From Galaxea fascicularis (taxonomy: Eukaryota > Cnidaria > Anthozoa > Scleractinia > Euphylliidae), in assembly GCA_948470475.1 (NCBI GenBank), contig OX419347.1, forward strand, positions 3,663,572 through 3,727,571: a stretch of 64,000 bases of DNA, read 5' to 3'. The notes beneath the pieces are model-generated. The model was given only the letters and a program-made list of their open reading frames with translations, was not told the DNA's origin and did no database searches. A program made the position numbers and the translations under genes. Shown in pieces: positions 34,750 through 46,742 of the stretch; the stretch's first letter is position 1; each line of letters opens with the position of its first letter.

Positions 34750-35145
34750 CCCAAGCTAAAAATTCTGAGTACGTGGTGTATGTGACAGCTTATGTACATA
34801 GAGAATTTTGTGGGAAAGTTGCCGATCGAAAAAAAATTGTGTAAATAACTGTATTATTTGAAATTAAGTCTCCCTTCCTCAAATGTGTCGCATACTTGTC
34901 TCTTGAGCCGATTTTGAAGCCATCCTGAGGTCGTTTAGTGAAGTTATTCGAAATCGCTTTCTCATTAAACGGCGCCAGAATCGGCACAAGAGACAAGTAC
35001 GCGACATTCAAGGTAGGAAAACTGAATTTCAAATTAAATAGTTATTTACACAATGTTTTTAGGATCGGTGACTTTTCCATACAATTCTCTATGTACACAA
35101 AGCTGTCCCATACACCACGTATGCAGAGTTGAACTTTGAGCTTGG
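34750..35145. mobile_element. MITE with ~170-bp inverted arms
   Basis: Left ACGTGGTGTATGTGACAGCTT pairs with right AAGCTGTCCCATACACCACG. The arms continue inward through TTTGAAATTAAGT against TTTCAAATTAAAT and GACAAGTACGCGACATT against AATGTGTCGCATACTTGTC. The unpaired centre is short. No coding content. Confidence 0.85.
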
Positions 35146-35335
35146 AAAGCCTGTGATTCGCCGGACATTAGGAGAATTGCGATGTTTCAAAGAGATCTCA
35201 TCTAAACTTGAGGAATTTTAGCAAGTTGAATTGTACAGTCGGTACACTGAAGTAAATAGCGTGTTGACAGACGCTGTTGAACTCCATAGACATCTTTTTT
35301 AAAGTAGCAATTTTTTGAATGGCTATAGCCTGTTC

Positions 35336-35458
35336 CAGGCTCTCAGATAGTGGAGGCGGGCGAACGAGATGACTGAGCAAGAAAAAAAAATTGAGCGGGA
35401 ATGGGGGGTTACTACCGCCTGTTCAAGCCCCCTCCGTTTTTCACCTCGCTCTAGGCTA
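35336..35458. mobile_element. TAGCCT...AGGCTA element with 9-bp target duplication
   Basis: Begins TAGCCTGTTCCAGGCTCTCA and ends TCGCTCTAGGCTA. GAATGGCTA (35,327-35,335) on the left and GAATGGCTG (35,459-35,467) on the right make a 9-bp duplication with one mismatch. 9-bp duplications point to Mutator-like transposition. The element lies inside an older inverted repeat (TTGCGATGTTTCAAAGAGAT region at 35,170 against ATATCGCAATTCG at 35,500). Confidence 0.7.
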
Positions 35459-35843
35459 GAATGGCTGTATCTTATCAAGTTTAATTACAATCTCTAAAAA
35501 AATATCGCAATTCGCTAAATTCCTCATGGCGAATCCATTTCTGAACTGGTTTTGTCTTCAATCCAACATAACCATTGTTGTACTCACCTCATAAATGTCA
35601 CGGCAATACTACGCTACCTACCGTGAAATGGCGTCCACTTTCGTGGAAAAATACTAAGAATATATTGTAGGTAGGACACAAAAAGAGTTGAGCGCATACG
35701 AGTACGAACCAAGGTTCACAGCACCGGGCAAAAGGACTGACTAGAAACGAGACAAACATGAAATTTGAATAATTCCACGATGCTCCTTTATCGTGATAAT
35801 TACTGAAGCAAAACATCCTCCATTATTCTTACACGACTGTAGT

Positions 35844-36524
35844 TTAAGGTGGCTCAAACCTCTTTCAACACTTTCAAGAGCCTCACTTATCAGAAAGATT
35901 GACACTATAACACTATTGCGTAGTAACAATTTTATGCTACCATATGAAAAAGCCATTATTGCTGAATAAAATGCGGTCATTATTGTGACATATTACATAA
36001 TCATAGAAACAGGAAAGCCCTGTAGAAACGCCCTATATTTCAGCTTTAGTTGCTGTTATCTCAAAAACAAACTCGGTGACCCCCATTTTTTAATGCTGGA
36101 AAGTGATCAGCAGACCAAGGTAAAACTGTCTGCAAAGTTTAAAAAAATTCTGTTGAGCGGATTCAGAGCCACCTTAATTTTTAATTTTTTAAGGTGGCTC
36201 TGAATCTGCTCCACAGAATGTTTTAAAACTTTGCAAAAAGTTTCATCTTGGTCTGTTGATCACTTTCGAGCAATAAAAAATGGGGGTCGCCGACTTCGTT
36301 TTGGAGATATGAGCAACTTAAGCCAAAATATAGGCTGTTTTTACCCTGCATTCTCGTTGCCATGGTTACGTCTTGCATTACAATAATGACTGCTTTTTAT
36401 TCAGCAGTAATTGCTGTTTTATATGGTACCACAACATTGCTAATACGTGATACAGTGTTCTAGTATAAATCATTCCAATAAATGAGTTTCTTGAAAGTGT
36501 TGAAACCGGTTTGAGCCACCTTAA
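35844..36524. mobile_element. Palindromic two-part TTAA element, copy 2 (beta-alpha)
   Basis: First monomer 35,844-36,177 carries the beta-type diagnostic bases and the second, 36,189-36,524, the alpha-type bases in inverse. The whole is therefore the reverse complement of copy 1 at 31,193-31,875, with nearly the same length (681 against 683 bp). Outer TTAA on both sides; the junction between monomers is A/T-only in both copies but differs in sequence. Confidence 0.9.
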
Positions 36525-38629
36525 AGACAGGAACAGGACTTGAGGCCAAGTTGAGACCGATCCATGGAAAAAAATTAATGACTGTATAGGGCGCTCTCAG
36601 CAACAAGGAGATCGTTCTCTGGGAAAAAAAATTAACCCAAGTAAGTGGAAATATTTTTTTCAAAGCGAACACAAGAGTGAAACAAGCGGGAAACATTCCA
36701 CGATTCCTTTTTTTAGGGGTAAATTGAAAATTTGCATTTATCACCTCGTGCATTTGTTTTTCCAATGAAAATATCAAGCTTCTGGGATGTGGCTTCGATT
36801 GACAAGAATACCACACAAATTAATGTGTTTAGGTAAGCTGAAAGCCACTCATTGGGCACTATGGCCACATGGTAGTGGGCTTTACCTAAACTTTGAGCTT
36901 GGGTATTACTTACACTTTGATCTCACCAAAAACAATGTGACTACTCAGCTACATGAAAGCCTGTGATAGCAACTGAATCCATAGTTTCAGGTTTCTTTCC
37001 AAGGAAACAACTCGCGGACGGAATAAAACAATTCCTAGTTGCTCTTCCATAGAACAACACGGAAGTTGAGCGGGAAATTATTTACGTTGGCATGATGCCA
37101 AAGGAAAACCTTTCTTAGAAAGAGGAGCAACGACATTAACTTTTACGCCGGTGATAGTTATTGAGCGCGTGTCCAATGGCTTTTCAATTAACTTTTTCGA
37201 TAGTGGTGTGTGTACTTTGCTTCCACTTCAAGTGACACAATAACTGAACGTTTTGTGAACGAAAGACGCATCTAATTTGAGATTCATGAACAAAAAAAAG
37301 AACCTATTCAAATGTAAGTCTCGTGGTACCACGCACGCAAGGCTGTTTTGCGGCATCAGTCAAGCTACAAACTCATTACTTTCTCGATTCTCGCGAGATT
37401 CGGTTGTCGACACTTGAAAGGGACTGTCAATTTACTTTTGCCCGGTACTGCATTCAATAACCTAGCACTATTTTAAAGGTTACTGGCAGAACTTAAAGGT
37501 TGTTGTACTTTAACGAGTCTTTAAATTCTACCACAATCCACTACACAGCTGTATTTGCAAGTTACCAACAGTTTTTAGCCCCTCAAAGAAATTAGTGAAC
37601 GTCACAATAACTTTCAACTACACAAACATGATATCCAGTAGAACAATCAACAAAGTAAAGAATAAAAAATTCGTCAAAATCAATAATTGGGACTTCAAAA
37701 ATCAACACTTGATTTTCCAATTTTCCCGGCCAAATCATTTGTTTGTGGGAAAACCCTACATTAAGCAACTAATGGCATTTGGCATCAGACAAATACAGCA
37801 AGTGGATTCATATTGAAGCCTTTAAGCTCCATATAAACATACACTTTCTCCCCACTTTCTCCTGATTTCTTATGGTGTCAATTGAGATCAATCTGCAATT
37901 CCTCTATCAAGACCTCACCTTTCTAGATACCAGAACTTTCTTTGAAAGTTACGCAGGTTCTTAATTCTAGATTCTTAATTAATAATCCCTTTAACGACTG
38001 AGACTGCCATATGGCATAAGATGCCCTGTGAAAGTATTTGAATTCATAAGAGAAAATGTCCCTCACTCCTGAGACTGAAGGTTGATAGCATATTTTCGCC
38101 AGGAAATTGCAATATTGTCATAAATGCTCAACACTGCAGGAAAAACTTAACACAAGTCCCATTCTACTTCTCAGTTAAAAATTGTTCAAAAACGTTTCTG
38201 TTTACATATCAATCTTCATCAGTGTTGTTCCCTGTTTTTTAGAAGTGTTAGATTGTTGGGCATAAAAATTCAAAATGCTTCCTACTTTCACAGTCCCAAA
38301 GCACTCCTTCCCAAAACTGGAAAGGGAAACTGAAAGGTAAACGTTTTTCACATGCCTTTCCACAACGGACTCCAAACAGACAGCAAAGCACTGTATGATC
38401 TAGCCGATACCTGAATTTGATGTTTCATGCCAGTTGATGTTGCCAGCTTAACCTCATGTGATCAGCGTGGAATTCACTCAGTCATTTCTCAATCAGAAAA
38501 TTCAAATATCCCACAAGTTCATCTTCTCAGGTTGGATGGGGATAAGCAGATATTTGAAATGTACACATCCAGTCCACAGTAAATGGTTGAATATACAAAA
38601 CAATACAGACATGCAATCTGCCTCAGCAT
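36525..38629. other. Intergenic, no supported gene
   Basis: Includes a small imperfect inverted repeat around 36,830-36,895 (TTTAGGTAAGC against GCTTTACCTAAA). No credible exon or named repeat otherwise. Confidence 0.5.
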
Positions 38630-39267
38630 ATTAAAGGCAGTCAGTCAGGTAAAAAATTCAGTCAACCAGTTGATCAGTTAGTCAGTGTATTGGTAAGCCT
38701 GCATGTAGTCAGTAATCAGGGGTCAGTCACTCGGTCAACCCTGCAACATCACATTCATGCATGATCCTAATGATCCTAATCTATTTGTGTTATGAAAGCC
38801 TGATCCCATGACAGAAAGGATGGAAGTCGGGGAAAGTCATGACTGACTGGCTGTCATTCAATTCCCTCACATTTTGCTGAACTCAAACTGCCAAAAACGT
38901 CTCCCTTGATGATTTTACTATCAAATCTCTGCACTCTCTGTTTTCAAAACTCATCATTATTCCAACTAACTGCCTCAGAGGCTGTAATGCCTTTGGTGTC
39001 TTAGTGCATAGGGACTGTCAAATTGCACATCAGTCCATTAATTCACAAGTTGTTTGCTCAGTCAAGCTGTCAGTCAGTCTTACAACCAATAGTTGGACTA
39101 AAAACCAAACAACATGTCAGTATGTCATCACAACAGTCAGCCAGTCAGTCCTTTACTTGATGATTCAGTGAGTCAGCCAGTATGTTTGTCAGCCAGTTAG
39201 ATGATCTTTCATTATTTTAGTTAGTTGTTTAGTCATTCAGTCAGTATGGCATCATTCAGTCAGTTTA

Positions 39268-39976
39268 AGTGCCCATGAAGTAAAAAAATCAATGTTTCTT
39301 GATTTGAAAGGCCTTTAAAAGTTAAGTAAGAATGGGATTTTCGTTTTTGGAATATCTTCTTTCATTCCAGAGACATGAAAGTTTTTGCTTAAAAATTGAT
39401 GACATCATCAGTGGTTCAAGTAAGACGATCAATCACAAAACTGATATCTCTGGAAATATTTCAGTGATGCCATTCAAACTTGGCACCAGTACTGATGTAT
39501 GTCAGGTAAAACAGAAAATGACGCCCACTGTGCTGTTACAATGGCAACAGTTCTGCTTCCAGGGCTATTTCATGCAGGATTCACTTTCCAAATTTTTGTC
39601 TCAATTAAGCATTGCTCACCTGTGATGAGGTAGTTAATAAGTCCAACTGTCACTCCTCATCTCTTCAAAATTGGAGATATTTGATTCATGGCAAAGAAGG
39701 CCTGAGACCTACAGTGTTGCCATGGCAACATCACAGTAGGTATCATTTTGCTTCTTTCCTGACGTTCATTGCCAAGTTTGAATGGCATCACTCAAATATT
39801 TTCAGAGATATCAATTTTGTGATTTATCTTCTTACTTAAACCACTTCAAGCAATCTTTAAGCAAACTTCAATATCTCAGGAATGAAAGAAGATCTTTTAA
39901 AAATAAAAATGCCATTTTTACTTACTTTGAAAGGCCTTTCAAATTAGCAAACACGATTTTTTACTTCATAGGCACT
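39268..39976. mobile_element. Long-TIR MITE with TTA target duplication
   Basis: Ends AGTGCCCATGAAGTAAAAAA and TTTTTTACTTCATAGGCACT, flanked by TTA (39,265-39,267 and 39,977-39,979), typical of PIF/Harbinger elements. Inverted arms can be followed for about 300 bp each (AAGGCCTTTAAAAG, GAAAGTTTTTGCTTAAA, GATATCTCTGGAAATATTT with their partners). Inserted into the TCAG-rich region. Frames inside are not conserved genes. Confidence 0.85.
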
Positions 39977-40844
39977 TTAAAAACCACATCAATCTGCGAG
40001 CTAGCCAGTCAGTTAATCCATCAAGGAGTCAGTCAATCAGCCAGTTAGTCCATCAAACAGTCAACTATAAATCCATAGGGCTCCTAAGGCGGGGTTTCTA
40101 AGTCATTGTGTCAGCAAGGAATTCTAATGGGTCAAATTTCCACTGCTCCCACAAAATTAACCATTATACATGTTTTATCAATTTGCCAGGTCATGTTGCT
40201 GGCCTTGTTGGCTTTTTTACCTTAGCCACCCCTCTTACCTGGAACACTGAATCTATGAGTCATTGAATTCACTCATTCATTAAATCAGTAAGTCTGAAAG
40301 TCAGTAAGTCGTCAGTTCTCAGTGTTGAGCAGTTCATCAATTGACCAGATAACCAGTTACTTGAATATCAACCAATCATTCAGTCAGTAAGTCAGTAACA
40401 AGGCCGGTCAGTCGGTGCAACATTCATGTTCTGTAGACAATAGTCATCTCCCCATTCCTCAGATTTCTGTTAGGACCCGTTATGACTTTTTCAATCATGC
40501 ACAGTACCTCACTCCCCATGTGGAAATGCATTCACCATGTTAACATGCCAAGAAGTGAATGTGTAGTAAAAGTACAGTTCTCCAGAACAATGTAGTAATT
40601 TAGTTAGTCAGTATGCAAACCAGTCAGCCATTGGTTGGTCAGTTTGTCTATCAATCTTAGCTTAAGTCAATCAGTTGGATTAAGCCAGTATTATTATTGA
40701 TTGGTCAATTTTGCGGGCTATACTCTACTGTACGGCCAGTTAAATTTGAAAGCTTCCTTTCTCGCACGCCGATTAACCTAAGAGATATAATAAATATCTT
40801 ACTACCTTCATTTTCTCGGTCAGTATTGTAAGTTACAGATCCTT

Positions 40845-41721
40845 TAGCCTGCATAGCAGGCACATAAAGGGGAGGGGGTGGGGGAGGAGAAAGATCGGCA
40901 AAAAAAGGTGGAGAGGGGGGGGAGGGAGAAAGGAAACGCCTGCTATAAAGGCCCCTATTGGTTCATTTCTGCGGTCACTGGCGGCCACAAAATTCTGATT
41001 GGTTAATTTCGACATAAGTCAAAACAAACTTGCTATCGCGAGCTTTTGCTTGCGCCGATTTGAACTTGGTCGCAAATTGCGAATTTACGTTGAAGTCGGA
41101 TCTCAGGAAGTGGCAGTTGGAGCTCCTCTTGAGGTAAGAGATGTTTTAGCTGTTTAATTTAACCCATGGGATACGGAAAAAGGCTAATTTACCAAATGTT
41201 TGTTTGCGCCAAGGAAATTAGGTATTTAGTTGATCTATCGAACGATTCTTGATCTACAACTTCACTAATAGGACATAATTTCTCGACCTTAAGCTGTGTA
41301 TCTGTTTTCACAGAAATATACTCGATATTTCAGAAGTAAGTCTTGGTTCAATGTGTTTTCTCCCGCCATGTCTCCAATGATTCAATGTCTCCTGCGATTC
41401 AACTTGGAGTTAATACCAAAATAATTCTATTTTACTCGATTGTTTTGTTCCAGTATACTGTGTTGTGAACGAACCAGCGCTACAATAATGGCTTTTAAAA
41501 TCTTAGGCCTTCACGGCGTGAATTCTGCCAAGCGGGCAAAGCGTGCGCCTGTATTGACAGTTAGCCTAATTGAATTACCCGAAAATCCGCGGGTAGGAAT
41601 TCAAGTAATGGGGTTCTGCGTGCAGGTGTTCCTTATCCCTTCTCCTCCCCAACCCCCCACCATTTTTCTCTCATTTTCTAGCTCCCCACCCCCTCCCCTT
41701 TTACGCCTGCCACGCAGGCTA
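40845..41721. mobile_element. TAGCCTGC...GCAGGCTA element with exact 9-bp target duplication
   Basis: 877 bp with inverted ends TAGCCTGCATAGCAGGC and GCCTGCCACGCAGGCTA plus purine/pyrimidine-rich subterminal tracts. CAGATCCTT is duplicated exactly at 40,836-40,844 and 41,722-41,730. A 9-bp duplication suggests Mutator-like transposition. The ends match the small element at 35,336 in the first and last bases. The interior (to about 41,600) has an open frame on + (MAFKILGLHGVNSAKRAKRA and on) without a known domain. Confidence 0.85.
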
Positions 41722-42336
41722 CAGATCCTTGTTTTTTCCTGTTGATTTATGGCACATGCGCTTCGTGGGTGGGCCATAAGTGGAAGGAGCAAATCTTGTT
41801 CCATAACTTACAGTACAGACCTCGAACTCGGTTAGTGAGAGGTATGTCAAGTCAGTTGCATGGTCAACTATTCCACAGGCCATTATGTTGGTCACACAAC
41901 AGTGTAGTCATTAAGTCAGACTATCGATCATTTCATGGGAATGCCAATTTAATTATATACTGAGCCAGTCAATCAGTATGTCAGCCAGTCAAGCAGTCTG
42001 TTAATCAGCCAGTCAGCTAATTAAAACCGACTCAGTCGTAACTGGGATAGTCAGTTTCATCAGACAGTCACTTGATCAAGTATTAAGCAAATTGGCTGAT
42101 AAATTGGACAGTCAATCTTCTGTCATACAGACTAGGCTAGTCACGTGCTTGACTCAAAAGTCCAAGAATCAGTCAATAAACAGTGATTCAGTGTGGTAGA
42201 TTGCATGTCTGTGCTTTCAATGCAGAACTTGGCTTTGACTGAGCCACAGATGAACAGAAACAAATATTTAATAATATCCTAATCAAAGATTAACTGTTGT
42301 ATAATTTACTCATAAGTTTAAGCCAACTATTAGCTC

Positions 42337-42380
<44 letters not shown>
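42337..42380. repeat. (AAT)n microsatellite
   Basis: About 14 uninterrupted copies of the trinucleotide. Confidence 0.98.
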
Positions 42381-42383
<3 letters not shown>

Positions 42384-42384
42384 T

Positions 42385-42600
42385 CGGGTTTAACTGTGGA
42401 CATCCACGTAGTGGCTCTTATCATCCACTGTATGCGGATCAAATTGGAATTTGGAAAGTGTTGGAGTACCCAGAGAAAAACCTCTCGGAACAGAGAAGAG
42501 AACCAACAACAAACTCAACCCACATATGGCGCCAAGACCAGGAATCGAAGCTCTCACCACTGCACTGTTCCTGCTCCCCTTGGCTCAAACTGTGCTTTCA
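42385..42600 (-). mobile_element. SINE-like, tRNA-related sequence
   Basis: On the minus strand AGTGCAGTGGTGAGAGCTTCGATTCC resembles a tRNA-type promoter with a decayed box B (TTCGATTCC), next to TGGCGCCATATGTGGGTTGA and GGTTTTTCTCTGGGTACTCC. The block looks like a widespread cnidarian repeat as I remember it. Box A is not clean, so Pol III activity is doubtful. Confidence 0.5.
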
Positions 42601-43439
42601 ATAAGCCAGCAGACCCAGCTCTGTGTGCTTGGTTCACCCAGGAGCAGGATTACCAAGTACAATACATCACTATGTATACCATGTGAATCTTGACTGTGGA
42701 GGCCTTGATCCAGTCTGATTTTAGCAGCTGATCTAGAAATAAGATTTAGCAAAAGGTCTTGATGATAGCAGAAACAATGCAACTTTCAGAAAGGAAAACA
42801 GTTTTTTATTCTCTGTTACACTATTAAATTTTATTAACCCTATACTTGTGTAATATTCCAACTGAGATATCAGTTCAACAGAATCCTTAATTAGTACCAT
42901 TGCAAGGTTCTTACTAGAAGCCAGGACCTGGGTTCCCGTACCTATTCTGTGAACACAGTACCCATCTTTGTTGTTCAGGTACTGAAAAGGGCAAGCCAAG
43001 GTACCTGCCTATTTAGAATCCTATACCCTCCTACTTCTTCAATTAATGAAATCCCTGCATTGGTGTAAATAAAACCATAATTTAAAAGGGAAATGCTAAT
43101 ACAGTTACTGTCGTTATGGGGCTATTTTTAAACCACGTAAGGAGGGAAAATTAAAAGAAATGCACAGTTGTAATCCCTGTCCAAGCCAAGATTTCAGTCT
43201 CATTATAATTTTTATCTAGGAGCTTGACCCCAGGAAAAAGAAATATCGCACATCCTCTTTTAGTGAGATAACTTACAGTAAAGGCTTCATTATTCTACAC
43301 AATTCACTTCTTAAATATTTCATTCTCCAAGAGAGGCAAATTTTATCAAAAAGTAGTGAATGAATGATGTAATAGTGCTTTTGATTCTAAGGGTTTAAAA
43401 ATGCACCAATATACCATCAATAAAATTTGTTATTACTTG
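42601..43439. other. Non-coding stretch, nothing recognised
   Basis: AT-rich; no gene, clear inverted repeat or tandem repeat found. Confidence 0.5.
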
Positions 43440-43910
43440 TCTGCATTACTGCTTGATGCACTCGTTGACCAAAATAATAATTTTCTTTTACATATATCCA
43501 ACCTGCAAGATCCTGTGTTCACAAGATTACATAATCCTTACCATTGGATCAACAGCAGTAAGCGACCATTCTATAAATAAAAATCTTGGTTAGAAATCCA
43601 AAAAAGAGGAGCTAAAATTTGGAATGAGATGCCAGCATCTTTAAGAGAGCTCCCAAAAAAACACTTGCAAATGAAACTTCACTCTTTCCTTCATGATAAT
43701 CTTAAGAAGCATGATGACTATATTGATATTTCCCAAATTAGCTCTGCTCTAAAACCATACAAATACAACTTGAGTTCTTCATTCAAACATAAATTTACCT
43801 TGTAACGATATTTATGTCATTGAACTTGTAATTGATATATATATTTAGGCAAGCCTAAAAGCGGAGCTCCACAGTTATTTCCTTAATAAATTATTAGCAT
43901 TTACAGATAC
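43440..43910 (+). pseudogene. Non-LTR retrotransposon 3' end (C-terminus and 3' UTR)
   Basis: One frame reads EIQKRGAKIWNEMPASLREL and, after a gap in quotation, LHSFLHDNLKKHDDY to a stop near 43,805, matching the usual tail of CR1/L2-like ORF2 proteins (GAKIWN...P..L..LP). Upstream codons are interrupted (a TAA near 43,577). The 3' UTR contains GGCAAGCCTAAAAGCGGAGC and ends in an AATAAATT-type tract. 5' truncated and inactive. Confidence 0.75.
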
Positions 43911-44034
43911 ACTAATATGGCAATGCCATAGGACTTGAGCCATGACTTCAGTAAGAACTTCTCTATATTGTGATTACATATATATTTTTTTACTGTTTTG
44001 CTGCAGAGCCAAAGCCACCATTCAATCAAGTGCA

Positions 44035-45070
44035 AATGTCCAGTGGTGCGTGTAGCCCTTAGAAGGTTGTTGTTCAGCAACTGGTTTGATTACAGCAGTA
44101 TCTGTAGTCTGTGTAGTGTGATTGTCCACTAGTGAGTGTAGCCCTTAGATGGTTGTTGTCAAGTAAATGGTTTGATTACAGCAGTATCTGTAGTCTGTGT
44201 ACTGTGATTGTCCTCTGGTGAGTGTAGCCCTTAGATGGTTGTTGCTCAGTAACTGGTGAGTGTAGCCCTTGGCTGTTGTTAAGTAAATGGTTTGAATACA
44301 GCAGTATCTGTAGTCTTTGTAGTGCGATTGTCCTCTGGTGGGTGTAGCCCTTAGATGGTTGCTGTTAAGTAAATGGTTTGAATATAGCAGGATCTGTAGT
44401 CTGTGTAGTGTGATTGTCCTATGGTGAGTGTAGCTCTTAGATGGTTGTTGTTCAGTAAATGGTTTGATTACAGCACTATCTGTAGTCTGTGTAGTGTGAT
44501 TGTCCTCTGGTGAGTGAGCCCTTACATGGTTGTTGTTCAGTAAATTGTTTGAATACAGCAGTATATGAAGTCTGTGTAGTGTGATTGTCCTTTGGTCAGT
44601 GTAGCCCTTAGATGGTTGTTGTTCAGTAAATGGTTTGATTACAGCAGTATCTGTAGTCTGTGTAGTGTGATTGTCCTATGGTGAGTGTAGCCCTTAGATG
44701 GTTGTTGTTCAGTAACTGCTTTGATTACAGCAGTATTTGTAGTCTGTGTAGTGTGATTGTCCTCTTGTGAGTGTAGCCCTTACATGGTTGCTGTTCAGTA
44801 ACTTGTTTGATTATAGCAGTATCTGTAGTCTGTGTAGTGTGATTGTCCTCTTGTGAGTGTAGCCTTAAGATAGTTGTTGTTCAGTAAATGGTTTGAATAC
44901 AGCAGTATATGTAGTCTGTGTAGTGTGATTGTCCTTTCATGAGTGTAGCCCTTAGATGGTTGTTGTTCAGTAAATGGTTTGATTACAACAGTATACAGCA
45001 TGTAGTCTGTGTAGTGTGATTGTTCACTGGTGAGTGTAGCCCTAAGATGGTTGTTGGACAGGTGATGGTC
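44035..45070. repeat. 86-bp minisatellite, about 12 copies
   Basis: Direct repeats with the unit AGTGTAGCCCTTAGATGGTT, then GTTGTTCAGTAAATGGTTTG, then ATTACAGCAGTATCTGTAGT and CTGTGTAGTGTGATTGTCCT. One truncated copy lies near 44,250. 86 is not a multiple of three, and frames through it are not coding. Confidence 0.95.
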
Positions 45071-45354
45071 TGTAAATGGACTATAATAGACACTGAATAA
45101 CCCCTGTCAGACATCAAGAATTTTATGAGCTAAGCTACAAACATGGCAAGAGAACTCTGGCGACATGTTTCCTAGTACTCAGAAATAACAAATCAACAAC
45201 TCAGTTTGAGAAACATTTTCTCATCATTTTTAAGGTTTCAAACTAATGGTATATACTAATACTTTGTTCTCTTGTCAACAAGTTGGTGTAGCGAAATTGT
45301 GGAGATTTTAAGGAGGTTCCGATAATACAATTAACACCATCAATGACAAATAAC

Positions 45355-45398
45355 CATCAGGTTGCCACTTACCAACCAAAGTAAGTGGCAACCTGATG
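45355..45398. repeat. Perfect 18-bp hairpin
   Basis: CATCAGGTTGCCACTTAC, an 8-nt spacer, then GTAAGTGGCAACCTGATG. Exact pairing over 18 bp; role unknown. Confidence 0.85.
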
Positions 45399-45619
45399 AA
45401 TTTTTTTATCATTTGAGTGAAAATTTGGACAAAATAGGCAGAATTTTTCGCTGGTTGCCAGCCGGGAAACCATTGCAGTGAAGCCAGGTGTCAGAAAAAT
45501 GCTGAGTGCCTACTCACTTTTGAAGTGAAATTCGGTCCAAACACTCATGCAACTGATCCAATCTGTCATCAAATCTTCACTTATTTTGATCCATAGCAAG
45601 TTTCGCAAATATAAAAAAA

Positions 45620-46720
45620 AAGAAAGCTGAAGAATTAATTTGTTGACTGCTCACCAGTCTTCCAATCATACGAAATGTTCAATACAGGATTTCGCTTGAT
45701 ACAAAATCATTCCATTGTTTTTACTCTGGTTTGGCACACTATAATAGGCATGAGCTCACCTGGAATAAATACCGGTATCTTTGAACTCAGAAACAAATGT
45801 AGTTTTCTTCATCAGTTTTAGATTGGCCAACTAAAAATGTCACAGTTGCAAAAATGATGGCAACAAATTTTTTAGCTCACCAAAAATAAATTCAAGAATT
45901 TTGTTTGAATTCGGAGGGTTCATCAGATGATGTGATGTACAAAATACCTTCAATTGTCTGCTTAAGTTCGTTCTCTATTTCTAAAAAAATCAAAGAAACT
46001 CTTTAATATTTTGCTATCAAATTTAAGATTCCTGCCGTTTGATACCAAATTCCATTGTTATGGTTCAGCGCACTATAAAAATGCGCCAGCTCCTACCACG
46101 TTTTGACACCACATGATCTACATTTAAATTCAGTGGAATGAACATGTTTGAACTCAGGAACAAATGCTGCATTTTTCCCCATCAGTTTTGGATTCACCAA
46201 CTACAAATATCACAACTGCAAAAACAGATGCTGGTAATTAAAATGATGACAACATTTTTTAGCTCACCAAAAGTATATTCAAGAATTTGTTTGAATTCCG
46301 GGGGATCATCTGATGATGCGATGTACAAAATACCCGCCAAATGTCTGCAAAAGTTCGTTCTCTATTTCTAGAAAATCGAAAAAAAACTTGTATATTTTGC
46401 TATCAAATTTAAGGTTCCAGCCGTTTGATACCAAAGTCCATTGTTTTGGTTTAGTGCACAATAAAAAGGCATCAGCTTCTACCACATTTTGATACCCCCT
46501 GACCTGCATTTAAATTTGGAGTGAATATGTTGGAATTCAGAGACAAAAATGTTTCATCAGGTTTGGATTTGCCAACAAAAGATATCACAATTGCGAAAAT
46601 GGAAGTTGCTGATTAAAATTTTTAGCTCACCAAAAATATATTCAATAAGTTTGTTTGAATTCTGAGGGTTCATCTGATGATGTGATGTACAAAATATCCG
46701 CCAGATGCCTGCTAAATTTC
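45620..46720. repeat. ~375-bp tandem repeat, three copies
   Basis: Anchor TTTAGCTCACCAAAA(A/G)TA recurs at 45,871, 46,258 and 46,621 (spacing 387 and 363 bp), each followed by GTTTGAATTC(C/T)G(A/G)GGG and CAGATGATGTGATGTACAAA-type sequence. Between anchors are matching blocks such as CCGTTTGATACCAAA and CTATAAAAATGCGCCAGCTC. The last copy is truncated by the MITE at 46,743. Confidence 0.85.
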
Positions 46721-46742
46721 TAAAAAAAAGTCATAAAAGCTC

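Larger units (their letters stand above)
38630..42200. repeat. TCAG-rich degenerate repeat region
   Basis: CAGTCAGT, AGTCAGTC, CAGCCAGTCAG and similar strings are heavily over-represented at 38,630-39,260, 39,990-40,430, 40,590-40,690 and 41,950-42,200, separated by inserted elements at 39,268-39,976 and 40,845-41,721. It looks like a decayed tetranucleotide-based satellite. The 57-bp arrays at the window start also contain CTGTCAGTCAGG, but a common origin is only a guess. Confidence 0.65.

Noticed and set aside
44035..45070. CRISPR-like array
   Set aside because: The 86-bp units are contiguous with no unique spacers, and the surroundings are eukaryotic. The same reasoning excludes the 57-bp arrays.
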